This document shows positions 1-7,334 of a DNA stretch of 15,446 nucleotides, one piece after another. Position numbers and translations under genes: made by a program. The stretch comes from JBDTNQ01 sp039933635 (lineage in GTDB: Bacteria > Acidobacteriota > Vicinamibacteria > Vicinamibacterales > SCN-69-37): contig JBDTNQ010000107.1 in the NCBI GenBank assembly GCA_039933635.1, forward strand, positions 1 through 15,446, given 5' to 3'. The stretch's first letter is position 1. Each line of letters starts with the position of its first letter. The notes beneath the pieces were generated by a model, which searched no databases, was not told the origin of the DNA, and worked only from the letters and a program-made list of their open reading frames with translations.

Positions 1-267
1 CCCAGCTTCTGGAACTGGGACCTGACGCTGGCCCGCCGCTTCCGCGCGCCGGCGCTGGGGCGAAGTGCACAGGCACGGCTGCAGATGCAGCTCTACAACA
101 TCTTCAACACGGCTCAATTCACCACTATGGCGACGGGTCTGACGTTTCAGGATGACCCGGCGGTTCCAGGCGTGGACAGCCTGCTGTTGACGAGCACCAC
201 GCAAGGCCAGTACACCGCGTCCAATCCACCGCGGTACTTCGGCATCACGCTCCGGCTCGATTTCTAA
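1..267 (+). CDS. TonB-dependent receptor, C-terminal fragment (5' end outside window)
   Basis: The reading frame is open from base 1 to the TAA at 265-267 and gives 88 residues. They look like the last beta-strands of an Oar-like (carboxypeptidase-regulatory-domain) TonB-dependent outer-membrane receptor: a strand with alternating residues (WNWDLTLARRF), the common LQMQLYNIFNTAQF segment, and a terminal strand YFGITLRLDF ending in Phe, as expected for a BAM-inserted barrel. Such receptors import large ligands, often oligosaccharides in Acidobacteriota. The gene converges on the xylanase gene and is closed by a hairpin terminator. The substrate cannot be read from this fragment. The family call is fairly secure; the link to the sugar locus is inferred from position. 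Confidence 0.8.
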   Translation, partial: PSFWNWDLTLARRFRAPALGRSAQARLQMQLYNIFNTAQFTTMATGLTFQDDPAVPGVDSLLLTSTTQGQYTASNPPRYFGITLRLDF

Positions 268-288
268 CACGCCGGTCACACACCCTCG

Positions 289-329
289 GGCCCAGAGTCG
301 CCTTCACGGCGCTCTGGGCCTTCTCTTTT
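289..329 (+). terminator. Intrinsic terminator after the left TonB receptor gene
   Basis: A 9-bp stem (GGCCCAGAG with CTCTGGGCC) continues, after one bulged T, into a 4-bp stem (CGCC/GGCG) with a TTCAC loop, followed by TTCTCTTTT. The T-rich side lies on the plus strand, so it serves the receptor gene ending at 267. The T-tract overlaps the reverse-strand stop codon of the xylanase gene. There is no T-tract in the minus direction, so it probably terminates only one way. Confidence 0.8.
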
Positions 330-1416
330 AGCGCACGCCCTGCAGGGCGTCGACGATAGCCTGAAATGCTGGCTTCGGCCGACGCTGGCGATCCCAGAGC
401 AGGGGATAGTTCGCGCGCCCGCGATTGAGCCATGAGTCTGCGTCACTGAGGCCCCAGAACGTGACCCGCGTCACCGCATCGCGGTGTTTCAGGAAGACTC
501 CGAAGATCGCCGCATACCGCTGAGCGAGTTGCTGCTGTTTGTCGTCCGGGAGCCCGGTGGCGTAGGGATTCGCCACCGCCGGGTCGGCATTGCGGCCGGC
601 CGGAGGCAGCACGTTGATGTCGAGCTCGCTGTACATCACCTTGAGGCCGGTGCTGTGCAGGTCGATCAGCGCCTGCTCGATCTCGTCGATGGCCGGCGTC
701 TCGATCTGCCAGTGCCCCTGGTTGCCGATGCCGTCGATGCGCAGGCCCCGCGCCTGCAGGTCCTTGACCAGCCGGATCACGCCCGCGCGCTTCGCCGGCT
801 TCTCGAGGTTGTAGTCGTTGTAGTAGAGCTCGGCATCCGGATCGGCCTCGTGGGCGAACTCGAACGCCTTCGCCACGTAGTCGTCGCCGATGCCGTCGTG
901 CCATGGCGCCTTCCGTAGCGAGCCGTCCTCGTCGATCGCTTCATTGACGACATCCCAGCCGTGAATCTTCCCCTTGTACCGGCCGACCACGGTGCGTATG
1001 TGATCGTGCATGCGCGCGAGCAACGTGTCGCGATCGGCGGGCTGCCCGTCTGGGCCTTGGAAGACCCAGGGCGACGTCTGCTGGTGCCACACGAGGTTGT
1101 GCCCGACGACCTGCATATGCCGATCGAGGCCGAACTGCACGTAGCGGTCCTGCGCCTCGAAGGCGTACCGGTCCGCGGCCGGATGGACGGGCTGGAACTT
1201 GAGCAGGTTTTCAGGGCTAATCTGATTGAACTGCTTCGCGATGATGTCGACAGCGGCCGTGTCGATGCCGTCGCTCTGACGCTGGCTGATCGCGACGCCG
1301 ATCGCCATCCCCTTGGGCATCAGGTCTTTGAGCGCGACGTCCTGACGCGCCGTGAGCGGCGCGGCCGCGATGGCCGCTACGGCGACGGTCACTCCGGTTC
1401 TCAGCAGACGGGTCAT
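328..1416 (-). CDS. Secreted GH10 endo-beta-1,4-xylanase
   Basis: This is a retaining GH10 xylanase that cuts the beta-1,4-xylan backbone outside the cytoplasm. A signal peptide (about residues 1-24, ending ...LTARQ) leads into one TIM-barrel domain of usual GH10 length. Family motifs are in order: ENLLKFQ near 68, GHNLVWHQQ near 105, acid/base Glu159 in WDVVNEA, nucleophile Glu264 in MYSELDI, and TFWGLSDADSW near 319. The ATG at 1416 is chosen because AGAGGAG sits five bases upstream; a GTG two codons earlier would overlap that ribosome site. It is last in the minus-strand operon, 30 bases after GH95. No carbohydrate-binding module is attached. The xylanase call is very secure; fine preference (xylan or another beta-1,4 xyloside) is not visible. 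Confidence 0.95.
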   Translation of the reverse strand: MTRLLRTGVTVAVAAIAAAPLTARQDVALKDLMPKGMAIGVAISQRQSDGIDTAAVDIIAKQFNQISPENLLKFQPVHPAADRYAFEAQDRYVQFGLDRHMQVVGHNLVWHQQTSPWVFQGPDGQPADRDTLLARMHDHIRTVVGRYKGKIHGWDVVNEAIDEDGSLRKAPWHDGIGDDYVAKAFEFAHEADPDAELYYNDYNLEKPAKRAGVIRLVKDLQARGLRIDGIGNQGHWQIETPAIDEIEQALIDLHSTGLKVMYSELDINVLPPAGRNADPAVANPYATGLPDDKQQQLAQRYAAIFGVFLKHRDAVTRVTFWGLSDADSWLNRGRANYPLLWDRQRRPKPAFQAIVDALQGVR

Positions 1417-1446
1417 GGTCACTCCTCTGCACGCGATGCCGGCGCT

Positions 1447-3900
1447 CTACTTCGTCGTCGGTCGCAGTGAGTCTCCGATGAATACCAGCACGGCGCCCCG
1501 CGAGGTTCGCTCGAGTGAGCGGAGCGTCTCACCCCGACGCAACCGCAAGGGATTGCCCAGGAGCGATCGCACGGTGGCCCGGTCGATCGAGCCGTTCTTC
1601 CACGACAGGTCAATCTCGAAACCGCCGCGCGCACGCAAGCCCGTGACGTGGCCGGACGGCCAGGCAGCCGGCAGGGCCGGAAGCAGCCGGATTTCACCGG
1701 CGTCGGACTGCACCAACATTTCGGCAATGGCCGAGGCTCCGCCGAAATTGCCATCGATCTGGAATGGCGGATGCGCGTCGAACAGGTTTGGATACGTGCG
1801 CTCCGGGCTGAGCAGGAACTTCAGGATGTCGTAGGCATGGTCCCCGTCGCCCAGCCGCGCCCAGAGGTTGATGCGCCAGGCCGTTGCCCAGCCGGTGGCC
1901 TGATCGCCGCGAATTTCGAGCGAACGTTTGACCGCCGCGGCGAGCGCGGGCGTTCTTCGAAGATCGATGTCGCGTCCGGGGAACAGGCCGTAGAGGTGCG
2001 ACACGTGGCGATGGTGGATTTCGGGCGCCTTCATGTCCCAGTCGTCGAGCCACTCCTGGAGTTGCCCGGCGCTGCCGACCTGCAGTGGCGCCAGGCGCGC
2101 CCGCGTGGCGGTCCATCGCCGCTGCAGGTCACCGTCGACGCCAAGCTCACGCGCGGCCCTGGTGACGCTTGCGAACAAGTCCCGCAGAATCTCCTGATCC
2201 ATCGTGGGGCCCATGATGAGCGACGTCCCATAAGGATGAGGGTTCTCGGGCGACAGCGATGGAGAAGTCACAAGCCAGTGATGAGTGGGCTCCTCGACCA
2301 GGGTATCGAGAAAGAACTGGGCGGTGCCCTTGAGCAGGGGATAGATGGTGCGAAGGTAGGCGCGATCACCCGTGTACTCGTAGCGGTCCCACAGGGCCAT
2401 GTCGAGCCACGCCCCGCCCATTGGCCACAGGCCATACTGCGGGCCGTCGATCGGGGCAGTCGCGCGCCAGATGTCCGTGTTGTGGTGCGCGACCCAGCCG
2501 CCAGCCCCATACATCTCACGCGCGGTTCGCGCGCCGGTGATGGCGAGATCTTTCACCATCGTCGTCAACGGGTCCATCGTCTCTGCGAGGTTCGTCGACA
2601 TCGCGGGCCAGTAGTTCATCTCCGTGTTGATGTTGATGGTGTATTTGCTGCCCCAGGGCGGTGACATGCTCTCATTCCAGAGGCCCTGCAAGTTCGCCGG
2701 CTGGGAACCCGGCCTGGAGCTGGAGATGAGCAGGTAGCGCGCGTACTGGAAGTAGAGCGCTACGAGGGCCTGATCGCCGCCCGCAGCGAAGCCCTTCACG
2801 CGATCGTCCACCGGCGTGGCCATGGCCGACGACGGCCCCAGGTCGAGTGTCACCCGGTCGAAAAGTTGCCGGTAGTCGCGAACGTGCGCGGCCCGCAGCG
2901 CGTCGATCGTCTGGCTCGACGCGCCTCCAAGAGCCGCCGCTACCGCGGCGGCCGGATCGCCGCCGACGTCCTCGTACGTGCGGTAGCTCGTTGCGGCGGC
3001 AATGAGCAGCGTCACCGCGTCGGCATCGTGGACGATGATGGCGTCGCCCGAGGCTGTGCGCGTGCCGCCCGTGGCGAGCACGCGCACGCGTGACTCGAAT
3101 CGCAGCGCGCCCGTCATCGGCTGGCCATCCGCGGTGGCGCCCGAGCCGTTGCCGTTGGTGCCGCGCATGACGAGGTCGCCGTCAGCCGTCGCTTCGACAG
3201 TGGCGCGCTGCGGCGTCTGCATCCGAGCCTCGAACGAGATCTGACCCGGACGGCTGGCGGTCAGACGCACGGCAATGACCTGGGCCGGAGCGCTGGCGAA
3301 AACTTCACGAGCGAAGATGACGCCCCCGGCCTTGTACGACAGGTGCGCCGTTGCCGTGGCGAGATCGAGATCGCGCCGGTACCCCTCGACGACATCGGCG
3401 TTGGGGAACGTCAGCGTCAGATCGCCGAGCGTCTGATACGGCATCTGCGCCAACGGCTTGGCCATCACCTTCTGGCTCGCCAGTTTGGCGGCATCGGTGT
3501 ACCGCCCATCGGCGATGAGGCGCCTCACTTCAGGCAGCGCATCCTTGGCTTCAGGATTCACCGGGTCGTAGGGCCTGCCGGCCCACAGCGTGTCCTCGTT
3601 GAGTTGCAGGCGCTCGTTCACGACGCCACCGAACACCATCGCGCCAAGGCGCCCGTTGCCGACCGGCAGCGCTCGCACCCATTCGGCGCTGGCGCCCGGG
3701 CCAGCGGGGCGGGGGATTGTGAGCGGATGGTCGGCCGCGGGCCGGCGGTACCAGAGGCTCAAAGGAGACGCGGGTGCCGGCGCTTCGCCAACGAACTGCG
3801 GTGCCTGGGGTGCCTGGGGCGCCTGTCGCGCCACGATCGCCGTGCCCCCGACGAGGATGCCGGCGGCGACGCAAGTCAGTGCGCAGACGCGGCGTGTCAT
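1447..3900 (-). CDS. Secreted GH95 alpha-L-fucosidase / alpha-L-galactosidase
   Basis: This full-length (817-residue) GH95 inverting enzyme removes terminal alpha-L-fucose, or in some members alpha-L-galactose, from glycans. After a signal peptide and a QAP-repeat linker (about 26-46) come the N-terminal beta-domain signature PVGNGRLGAMVFGG (79-92) with LNEDTLWAGRPYDP, a helical barrel, and a C-terminal beta-domain. Likely catalytic residues, matched from memory to Bifidobacterium AfcA, are the Asn pair 423/425 in ININTEMNYW, acid Glu552 in SPENP and Asp716 in QIDGNFGG. The ATG at 3900 overlaps the stop of the preceding gene as ATGA, so translation is probably coupled. Beside xylan- and arabinan-acting enzymes, fucosylated xyloglucan or L-galactose caps on glucuronoarabinoxylan are both plausible substrates. 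Family certain; specificity open. Confidence 0.93.
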   Translation of the reverse strand: MTRRVCALTCVAAGILVGGTAIVARQAPQAPQAPQFVGEAPAPASPLSLWYRRPAADHPLTIPRPAGPGASAEWVRALPVGNGRLGAMVFGGVVNERLQLNEDTLWAGRPYDPVNPEAKDALPEVRRLIADGRYTDAAKLASQKVMAKPLAQMPYQTLGDLTLTFPNADVVEGYRRDLDLATATAHLSYKAGGVIFAREVFASAPAQVIAVRLTASRPGQISFEARMQTPQRATVEATADGDLVMRGTNGNGSGATADGQPMTGALRFESRVRVLATGGTRTASGDAIIVHDADAVTLLIAAATSYRTYEDVGGDPAAAVAAALGGASSQTIDALRAAHVRDYRQLFDRVTLDLGPSSAMATPVDDRVKGFAAGGDQALVALYFQYARYLLISSSRPGSQPANLQGLWNESMSPPWGSKYTININTEMNYWPAMSTNLAETMDPLTTMVKDLAITGARTAREMYGAGGWVAHHNTDIWRATAPIDGPQYGLWPMGGAWLDMALWDRYEYTGDRAYLRTIYPLLKGTAQFFLDTLVEEPTHHWLVTSPSLSPENPHPYGTSLIMGPTMDQEILRDLFASVTRAARELGVDGDLQRRWTATRARLAPLQVGSAGQLQEWLDDWDMKAPEIHHRHVSHLYGLFPGRDIDLRRTPALAAAVKRSLEIRGDQATGWATAWRINLWARLGDGDHAYDILKFLLSPERTYPNLFDAHPPFQIDGNFGGASAIAEMLVQSDAGEIRLLPALPAAWPSGHVTGLRARGGFEIDLSWKNGSIDRATVRSLLGNPLRLRRGETLRSLERTSRGAVLVFIGDSLRPTTK
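3796..3825. repeat. 9-base tandem repeat coding QAP units in the GH95 linker
   Basis: Three and a third copies of a 9-base unit of the form CTGsGGyGC lie directly behind the signal-peptide region. On the coding strand they give repeated Gln-Ala-Pro. The copy CTGCGGTGC recurs in the cupin gene's own repeat at 7096-7131. The array is too short and irregular to be CRISPR and is probably a slippage-prone linker. Confidence 0.75.
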
Positions 3901-4634
3901 CGCTCCGGACCGTTCGCTTTCAGATTCACGACGATCGTTCTGATCGGCGCGTCGTTGCCGTCAATGAAGCGCGCGCAGAAGTCGGTCGCGCCACCAGCGT
4001 TCACAATCGCCGCGCGGATCACGTTCGGTCCCTTCTTGAGCGTCACGCGTTTCGAGACGCCGTCGTCGATGACCGCCTGCCGGTCGTTGTAGAGGCCAAT
4101 CACTTCCTGGCCGTTGAGCCACCAGATCGACGCGGCGTTCGAGCCGATCGCCAGCCGCACGTTGGTCATGTCGCGCGGCGCGTCGACAACCGTCACGGCC
4201 CAGAACAGCACGTTGGACGTCGGTTTGTTCAGGGCGTAGGCAAAGTGGAACAGGTTGAGGTTATAGCCGGCCGTGTCGAGCGCGTGCCACGTGAGCGACT
4301 CGTCGGCGACGTTGACCTTGTCTCCGTCGTGAGGCACCACGGTGAACTGGTTCGGGAAGTACTCCTTGGCCACCAACGCCTGAACGACGCTCTGTGTGAG
4401 CTGTCCGGGTACCTTGATCGGTTCGAGGACGAGCCAGCGCTGAAGAAAGCCGGCGGCGTCGGGGGCCTTGGTCGGTGACGCCGGGCGCGCGAGCGACGGA
4501 GCAGCGGGGCGCGGCGCGGCGGGTTCTCCCGTACGGACGGTGGGCGGCGGCTGCTGCCCAGCCGTGGTTGCTGATCCCGCGAGGACGACCAGCGCGCCGA
4601 GCGTTGGTACAAAGGCGTTGAGAAGCTTCTTCAT
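3897..4634 (-). CDS. Secreted beta-sandwich protein of unknown function
   Basis: I do not recognise a named family. The 245-residue product has a signal peptide (MKKLLNAFVP to about TTAG at 25), a Pro/Ala/Arg-rich linker (27-60), then a domain with the pattern of a jelly-roll sugar-binding-like fold: strands FWAVTVVDAP, VRLAIGSNAASIWWLNGQEV near 159-178, then a Leu-Lys-Lys-Gly-Pro-Asn turn and IRAAIVNAGG near 206-215. The 'GS....WLNG.EV...LK.G.N' pattern is common in accessory modules of planctomycete and acidobacterial hydrolases. No catalytic motif is evident. It lies 25 bases after GH43 and its TGA overlaps the GH95 ATG by four bases, so it is made together with GH95 and may act as a stand-alone carbohydrate-binding partner. 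The fold is inferred from strand patterns only. Confidence 0.8.
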   Translation of the reverse strand: MKKLLNAFVPTLGALVVLAGSATTAGQQPPPTVRTGEPAAPRPAAPSLARPASPTKAPDAAGFLQRWLVLEPIKVPGQLTQSVVQALVAKEYFPNQFTVVPHDGDKVNVADESLTWHALDTAGYNLNLFHFAYALNKPTSNVLFWAVTVVDAPRDMTNVRLAIGSNAASIWWLNGQEVIGLYNDRQAVIDDGVSKRVTLKKGPNVIRAAIVNAGGATDFCARFIDGNDAPIRTIVVNLKANGPER

Positions 4635-4659
4635 GAGCGGGCTCTGCTGCGATCTGCGG

Positions 4660-6213
4660 TCATGGCGTCTTCAGCAGCCAGCGGTGTCGATCGCTGTCGG
4701 CCCGGAAGGCACTGAGCGTGGGGGTGCTGCTGCCGACGGCCGAGAGCGCCAGGGTCGCGGTGGTATTCGGGACGGCCTTGGGCATCAGGCGATAGGTGCC
4801 GTCCGTGAGTTGATCGATGCGCCAGAGTTGCTCTGGGCCTCCGGTGAACGCGGGGAGCACCGTCAGTTCGGCATCGGACGTCGCCGCCAGGGCGCGATCC
4901 GTGCCAGCGACGGTGATCTTGAAATAAGGCGACCCCGGATACCCACCGGCATTCGTCACGGGCGTCAGCGACCACTTCTGCTGCGCCTGCAAGAGGTAAG
5001 GCGACAGCCGTGCGTCAGTCGGACCGAAAGGCCAACCGCCGATCAGCGCCGCGGCCTCCTGTGCGGGGATCGGTGCGGGAGGCGGACCTGCCACGCGGCC
5101 CGTTGCACCCGGTGCGCCTACGGGACCTCCTCGGCCAGCTCCGCCAGCGGGACCACCAGGGGCGCCCAATCCGCGGCCGCGGCCGCCGCTCACCGGGACG
5201 CCTTGAACCGCCATCTCCAGCGCCGTGCCCGTGCGCGCTGATTCGATCTCATACGTGCCTGCCGTGACGTTGTCTCCGGCCACCGGCCAGCCGTCGCGCC
5301 AGAGCAGCGGACGGATGTCGAGGACACTGATGCCCCCGCGGTCGAGATCCGCTTCGTAGTGGCACGAGAACTTCTGCACGCCGTTGCCGAGATCCAACAG
5401 ACCAAAATGTCCAGGCCCGACGTGACGTCCGCTTGCGCCGGCAAAGAGCTTTCCGCCGCCCTGCAGCATGTCGACGCCCATGTTGTCGAGGAACGGGCCG
5501 GTCACCTGGCGGGCACGGCCCATGCGGATGTTGTAGCTGGAATTGCCGCCCGCGCAGCACGAGCCGTGCGTCACGAGCAGGTAGTACCAACCTTCGTGCG
5601 CGATCATCACGGATGCTTCGGAGTTGATGGCCACGTTGATCGGCTTGCGCTCCGGGTGGAGACGCTTACCGGTACGTGGATCCAGTTCGACCAGCCGGAT
5701 GTAGCCGAAATACGATCCATAGGTCAGCCACAGCGTCCCGTTCGCAGGATCGCGAAGCACGCCAGGGTCGATCGCGTTGCTGTCCTCGACACCGTCCGAC
5801 CAGACGACGGGGCCCGCATCCTCCCACTTGTAGTCCGGCGAAGTCGGATCGAGCGTCTTGCCGACGAGCAGGCCGATCGCGGACTTGGGCTGTGCGCCGG
5901 GCGCCGAATAATAGAGGAAGTACTTGTCGCCGATGTGGATGATGTCCGGCGCCCACGTGTTGTTGCCGCCGCGTGCGGTCACATCGGCTCCCGGCTTGCC
6001 GCCCGGCACCGCCTGCATCAGGGACCCGGCGCGATGCCACGTCCATCCGTCATCGGACGCGGCGACCGGCAAGCCCCCGCCAGTGGCGTAGACGTAGAAC
6101 TTACCGTCGGCCTGGATCACCGTCGACGGATCGTGCAAGGCCGGATCGCCGTCGAGCGCCAAGACGGGCCGTCCAAGCAGCAGCAGCGCCGCAGCGAGAA
6201 GACGAGGCGTCAT
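4660..6213 (-). CDS. Secreted GH43 arabinanase/arabinosidase with trefoil-like C-terminal domain
   Basis: This GH43 inverting enzyme is most like endo-1,5-alpha-L-arabinanases. A signal peptide (ends PVLA, about 20) precedes the five-bladed propeller, where the three acidic residues can be placed: base Asp28 in ALHDPSTVI, pKa modulator Asp149 in SNAIDPGVL, acid Glu199 in NSEASVMI. WAPDI near 87 is also typical. From about 320 a beta-trefoil/ricin-like tail begins (TYEIESARTGTALEM) and ends in HRWLLKT; its first repeat is interrupted by a Gly/Pro/Arg-rich stretch (about 342-382). The ATG at 6213 follows GGGGAAA; a GTG at 6225, abutting the cupin stop, is possible but adds four residues ahead of the signal peptide. 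The gene sits 12 bases after the cupin. GH43 is secure; arabinan rather than arabinoxylan as substrate is inference. Confidence 0.92.
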   Translation of the reverse strand: MTPRLLAAALLLLGRPVLALDGDPALHDPSTVIQADGKFYVYATGGGLPVAASDDGWTWHRAGSLMQAVPGGKPGADVTARGGNNTWAPDIIHIGDKYFLYYSAPGAQPKSAIGLLVGKTLDPTSPDYKWEDAGPVVWSDGVEDSNAIDPGVLRDPANGTLWLTYGSYFGYIRLVELDPRTGKRLHPERKPINVAINSEASVMIAHEGWYYLLVTHGSCCAGGNSSYNIRMGRARQVTGPFLDNMGVDMLQGGGKLFAGASGRHVGPGHFGLLDLGNGVQKFSCHYEADLDRGGISVLDIRPLLWRDGWPVAGDNVTAGTYEIESARTGTALEMAVQGVPVSGGRGRGLGAPGGPAGGAGRGGPVGAPGATGRVAGPPPAPIPAQEAAALIGGWPFGPTDARLSPYLLQAQQKWSLTPVTNAGGYPGSPYFKITVAGTDRALAATSDAELTVLPAFTGGPEQLWRIDQLTDGTYRLMPKAVPNTTATLALSAVGSSTPTLSAFRADSDRHRWLLKTP

Positions 6214-6225
6214 CCGTTTCCCCAC

Positions 6226-7182
6226 TCAGTTACCTCGACCGCCCCGGCCACCTCGACCCGCGGGAGGCGTCATGATGAGCGCGGTCTTTGTGTCCATGTT
6301 CCGTGCAACTCCGACGATGAGTACTTCGAGTCCACCGGTGCCGGTTCCCGCGAGGGACTGCGTCTCGTTCAGGCGCAGGGCGATCGCATCGCCGGCGCCA
6401 AGTGGTGTCGTGTCGCCCCCGACGGTGACGGTCCCTTCGCCGGCCATCACGTAGACGATCTCAGCCAGGTCGGGCAGAGCGTGTGCGCCGGTCGACGCGC
6501 CGGCGGGCAGGAACAGGTGGTCGACGTACGACCAGGTCGTGGCGAAGACAGACGGTCCGAACGCCCGCCGGTACTGTGCCGTGCCCATGCCGCCAGCGAG
6601 CGCCGGAGCCGGCCGCAACAGCGCGCGATCCAGCTTCATCGTCATGAACGTCGGAATGGGGTCGAGCGCGGCATTGACGCGCGTATCGCCCAGATCGAAG
6701 TTATCGTAGATCCCCTTCAGGGCGGTGACGTTGATATTGAGCCACTGTACCGGCGAGTCGGTCGCGTTGTAGATCGCGTGCGAGTGGCCCATCCGCGCCG
6801 GTGCGCCAGCCGGTCCCTTCAGCGTGGACGTCCGCCCGTCGATCGTGAATTGAGCCTCGCCGTCGAGGATGACGAACATCTCCTCGCATTGATTGTGGAA
6901 GTGGGCGCCGATGCCACTCTTCGGGGCGATCGCGCCGCGATGCAGGAAATTGAAGTTCGTCTCCTGGCCGTTCGCGCCGATGAGCGCCGTGAAGTCGAGG
7001 TGTCCGGCGCCGCCGTGCACCGCGGGCGAAGCCCTGAACCGTGCAGGGTCCGTGTGGACGATACGCTGCGCCAGGGACACCGCCGCGGCGGGGCCTTGTT
7101 GTGCCTGCGGTGCCTGTTGTGCCTGCGGTGTCGGCGCGATCCACGCCGCCAGCAGGAGAGTGGTCAACGCTACATGTTTCAC
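6226..7182 (-). CDS. Secreted two-domain cupin (bicupin), function unknown
   Basis: The product is about 318 residues with a signal peptide (KHVALTTLLLAAWIAPTPQA) and a Gln-Ala-Pro linker. Cupin 1 keeps the metal site: His94 and His96 in GAHFHNQCEE, Glu100 or Glu101, and His133 or His135 in RMGHSHAIYN. Cupin 2 (about 223-290) keeps His234 and Glu241 but has Leu at the second His, and the usual third His is not visible, so it is probably structural. The tail is PPAGRGGRGGRGN. The GTG at 7182 is chosen because GACGAGG lies 6 bases upstream and a good signal peptide follows; a GTG at 7215 lacks both. Roles could include a dioxygenase or isomerase-like enzyme or a sugar-binding protein. Placement before GH43 in the operon suggests work on a released sugar or phenolic, but no reaction can be named. 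Confidence 0.85.
   Translation of the reverse strand: MKHVALTTLLLAAWIAPTPQAQQAPQAQQGPAAAVSLAQRIVHTDPARFRASPAVHGGAGHLDFTALIGANGQETNFNFLHRGAIAPKSGIGAHFHNQCEEMFVILDGEAQFTIDGRTSTLKGPAGAPARMGHSHAIYNATDSPVQWLNINVTALKGIYDNFDLGDTRVNAALDPIPTFMTMKLDRALLRPAPALAGGMGTAQYRRAFGPSVFATTWSYVDHLFLPAGASTGAHALPDLAEIVYVMAGEGTVTVGGDTTPLGAGDAIALRLNETQSLAGTGTGGLEVLIVGVARNMDTKTALIMTPPAGRGGRGGRGN
7096..7131. repeat. 9-base tandem repeat coding a Gln/Ala/Pro linker in the cupin gene
   Basis: Four units alternate between TTGTTGTGC/CTGTTGTGC and CTGCGGTGC/CTGCGGTGT, giving QAP and QAQ tripeptides just behind the signal peptide. The CTGCGGTGC unit is identical to one in the GH95 linker repeat at 3796-3825. Confidence 0.75.
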
Positions 7183-7307
7183 GGCGCACCTCGTCGGCTC
7201 GATGACAACTTGCACATGAGTTGTTCTTGGTCTTCTTGACCGGCTCGATTGACAACGTCCGGCTGAAGAAGGGCAGCACGAAGCACCATCCTCATCGTCG
7301 TGGTCAT
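7179..7307 (-). CDS. Possible 42-residue leader ORF before the cupin
   Basis: A small frame starts at an ATG at 7307 preceded by AGGGG five bases upstream, a good ribosome site. It begins MTTTMRMVLRAALLQ and ends ...SSRRGAP at a TGA that overlaps the cupin GTG as GTGA. Such overlap is typical of translational coupling, and the same overlap is used elsewhere in this window. No homology is recognised. In GC-rich DNA a 42-codon open frame arises easily, and the frame crosses the direct repeat at 7195-7256, so it may be chance or the remnant of a gene start. Confidence 0.25.
   Translation of the reverse strand: MTTTMRMVLRAALLQPDVVNRAGQEDQEQLMCKLSSSRRGAP
7195..7256. repeat. Direct repeat pair upstream of the cupin gene
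   Basis: CGGCTCGATGACAAC (7195-7209) recurs as CGGCTCGATTGACAAC (7241-7256), with one inserted T and a 46-base offset. On the cupin's coding strand this is GTTGTCA(A)TCGAGCCG twice ahead of the start codon. It may be a pair of regulator sites or a local duplication. Confidence 0.6.
7205..7224. promoter_or_regulatory. Inverted repeat (possible operator or RNA stem) before the cupin
   Basis: ACAACT, 8 bases, AGTTGT form a perfect 6-bp inverted repeat that overlaps the near copy of the direct repeat. It lies 23 bases upstream of the chosen cupin start, where a bound protein or a hairpin could affect expression. No regulator family is recognised. Confidence 0.35.
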
Positions 7308-7334
7308 ATCGCCCCTGATCATTCCCGCCGGCGC

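Noticed and set aside
1417..1422. GTG two codons upstream as the GH10 start
   Set aside because: It would sit on the ribosome site AGAGGAG; the ATG at 1416 has proper spacing.
1648..2664. Plus-strand open frame (338 codons) inside the GH95 gene
   Set aside because: It is antisense to the conserved GH95 barrel and shows no family motif.
3796..3825. Short repeat as a CRISPR fragment
   Set aside because: The units are 9 bases, in frame within a linker, with no spacers.
5359..7239. Long plus-strand open frame (626 codons) opposite GH43 and the cupin
   Set aside because: It is antisense to two genes with clear motifs and signal peptides; its translation is Arg/Val/Asp-rich with no recognisable domain, as expected for a GC-rich shadow frame.
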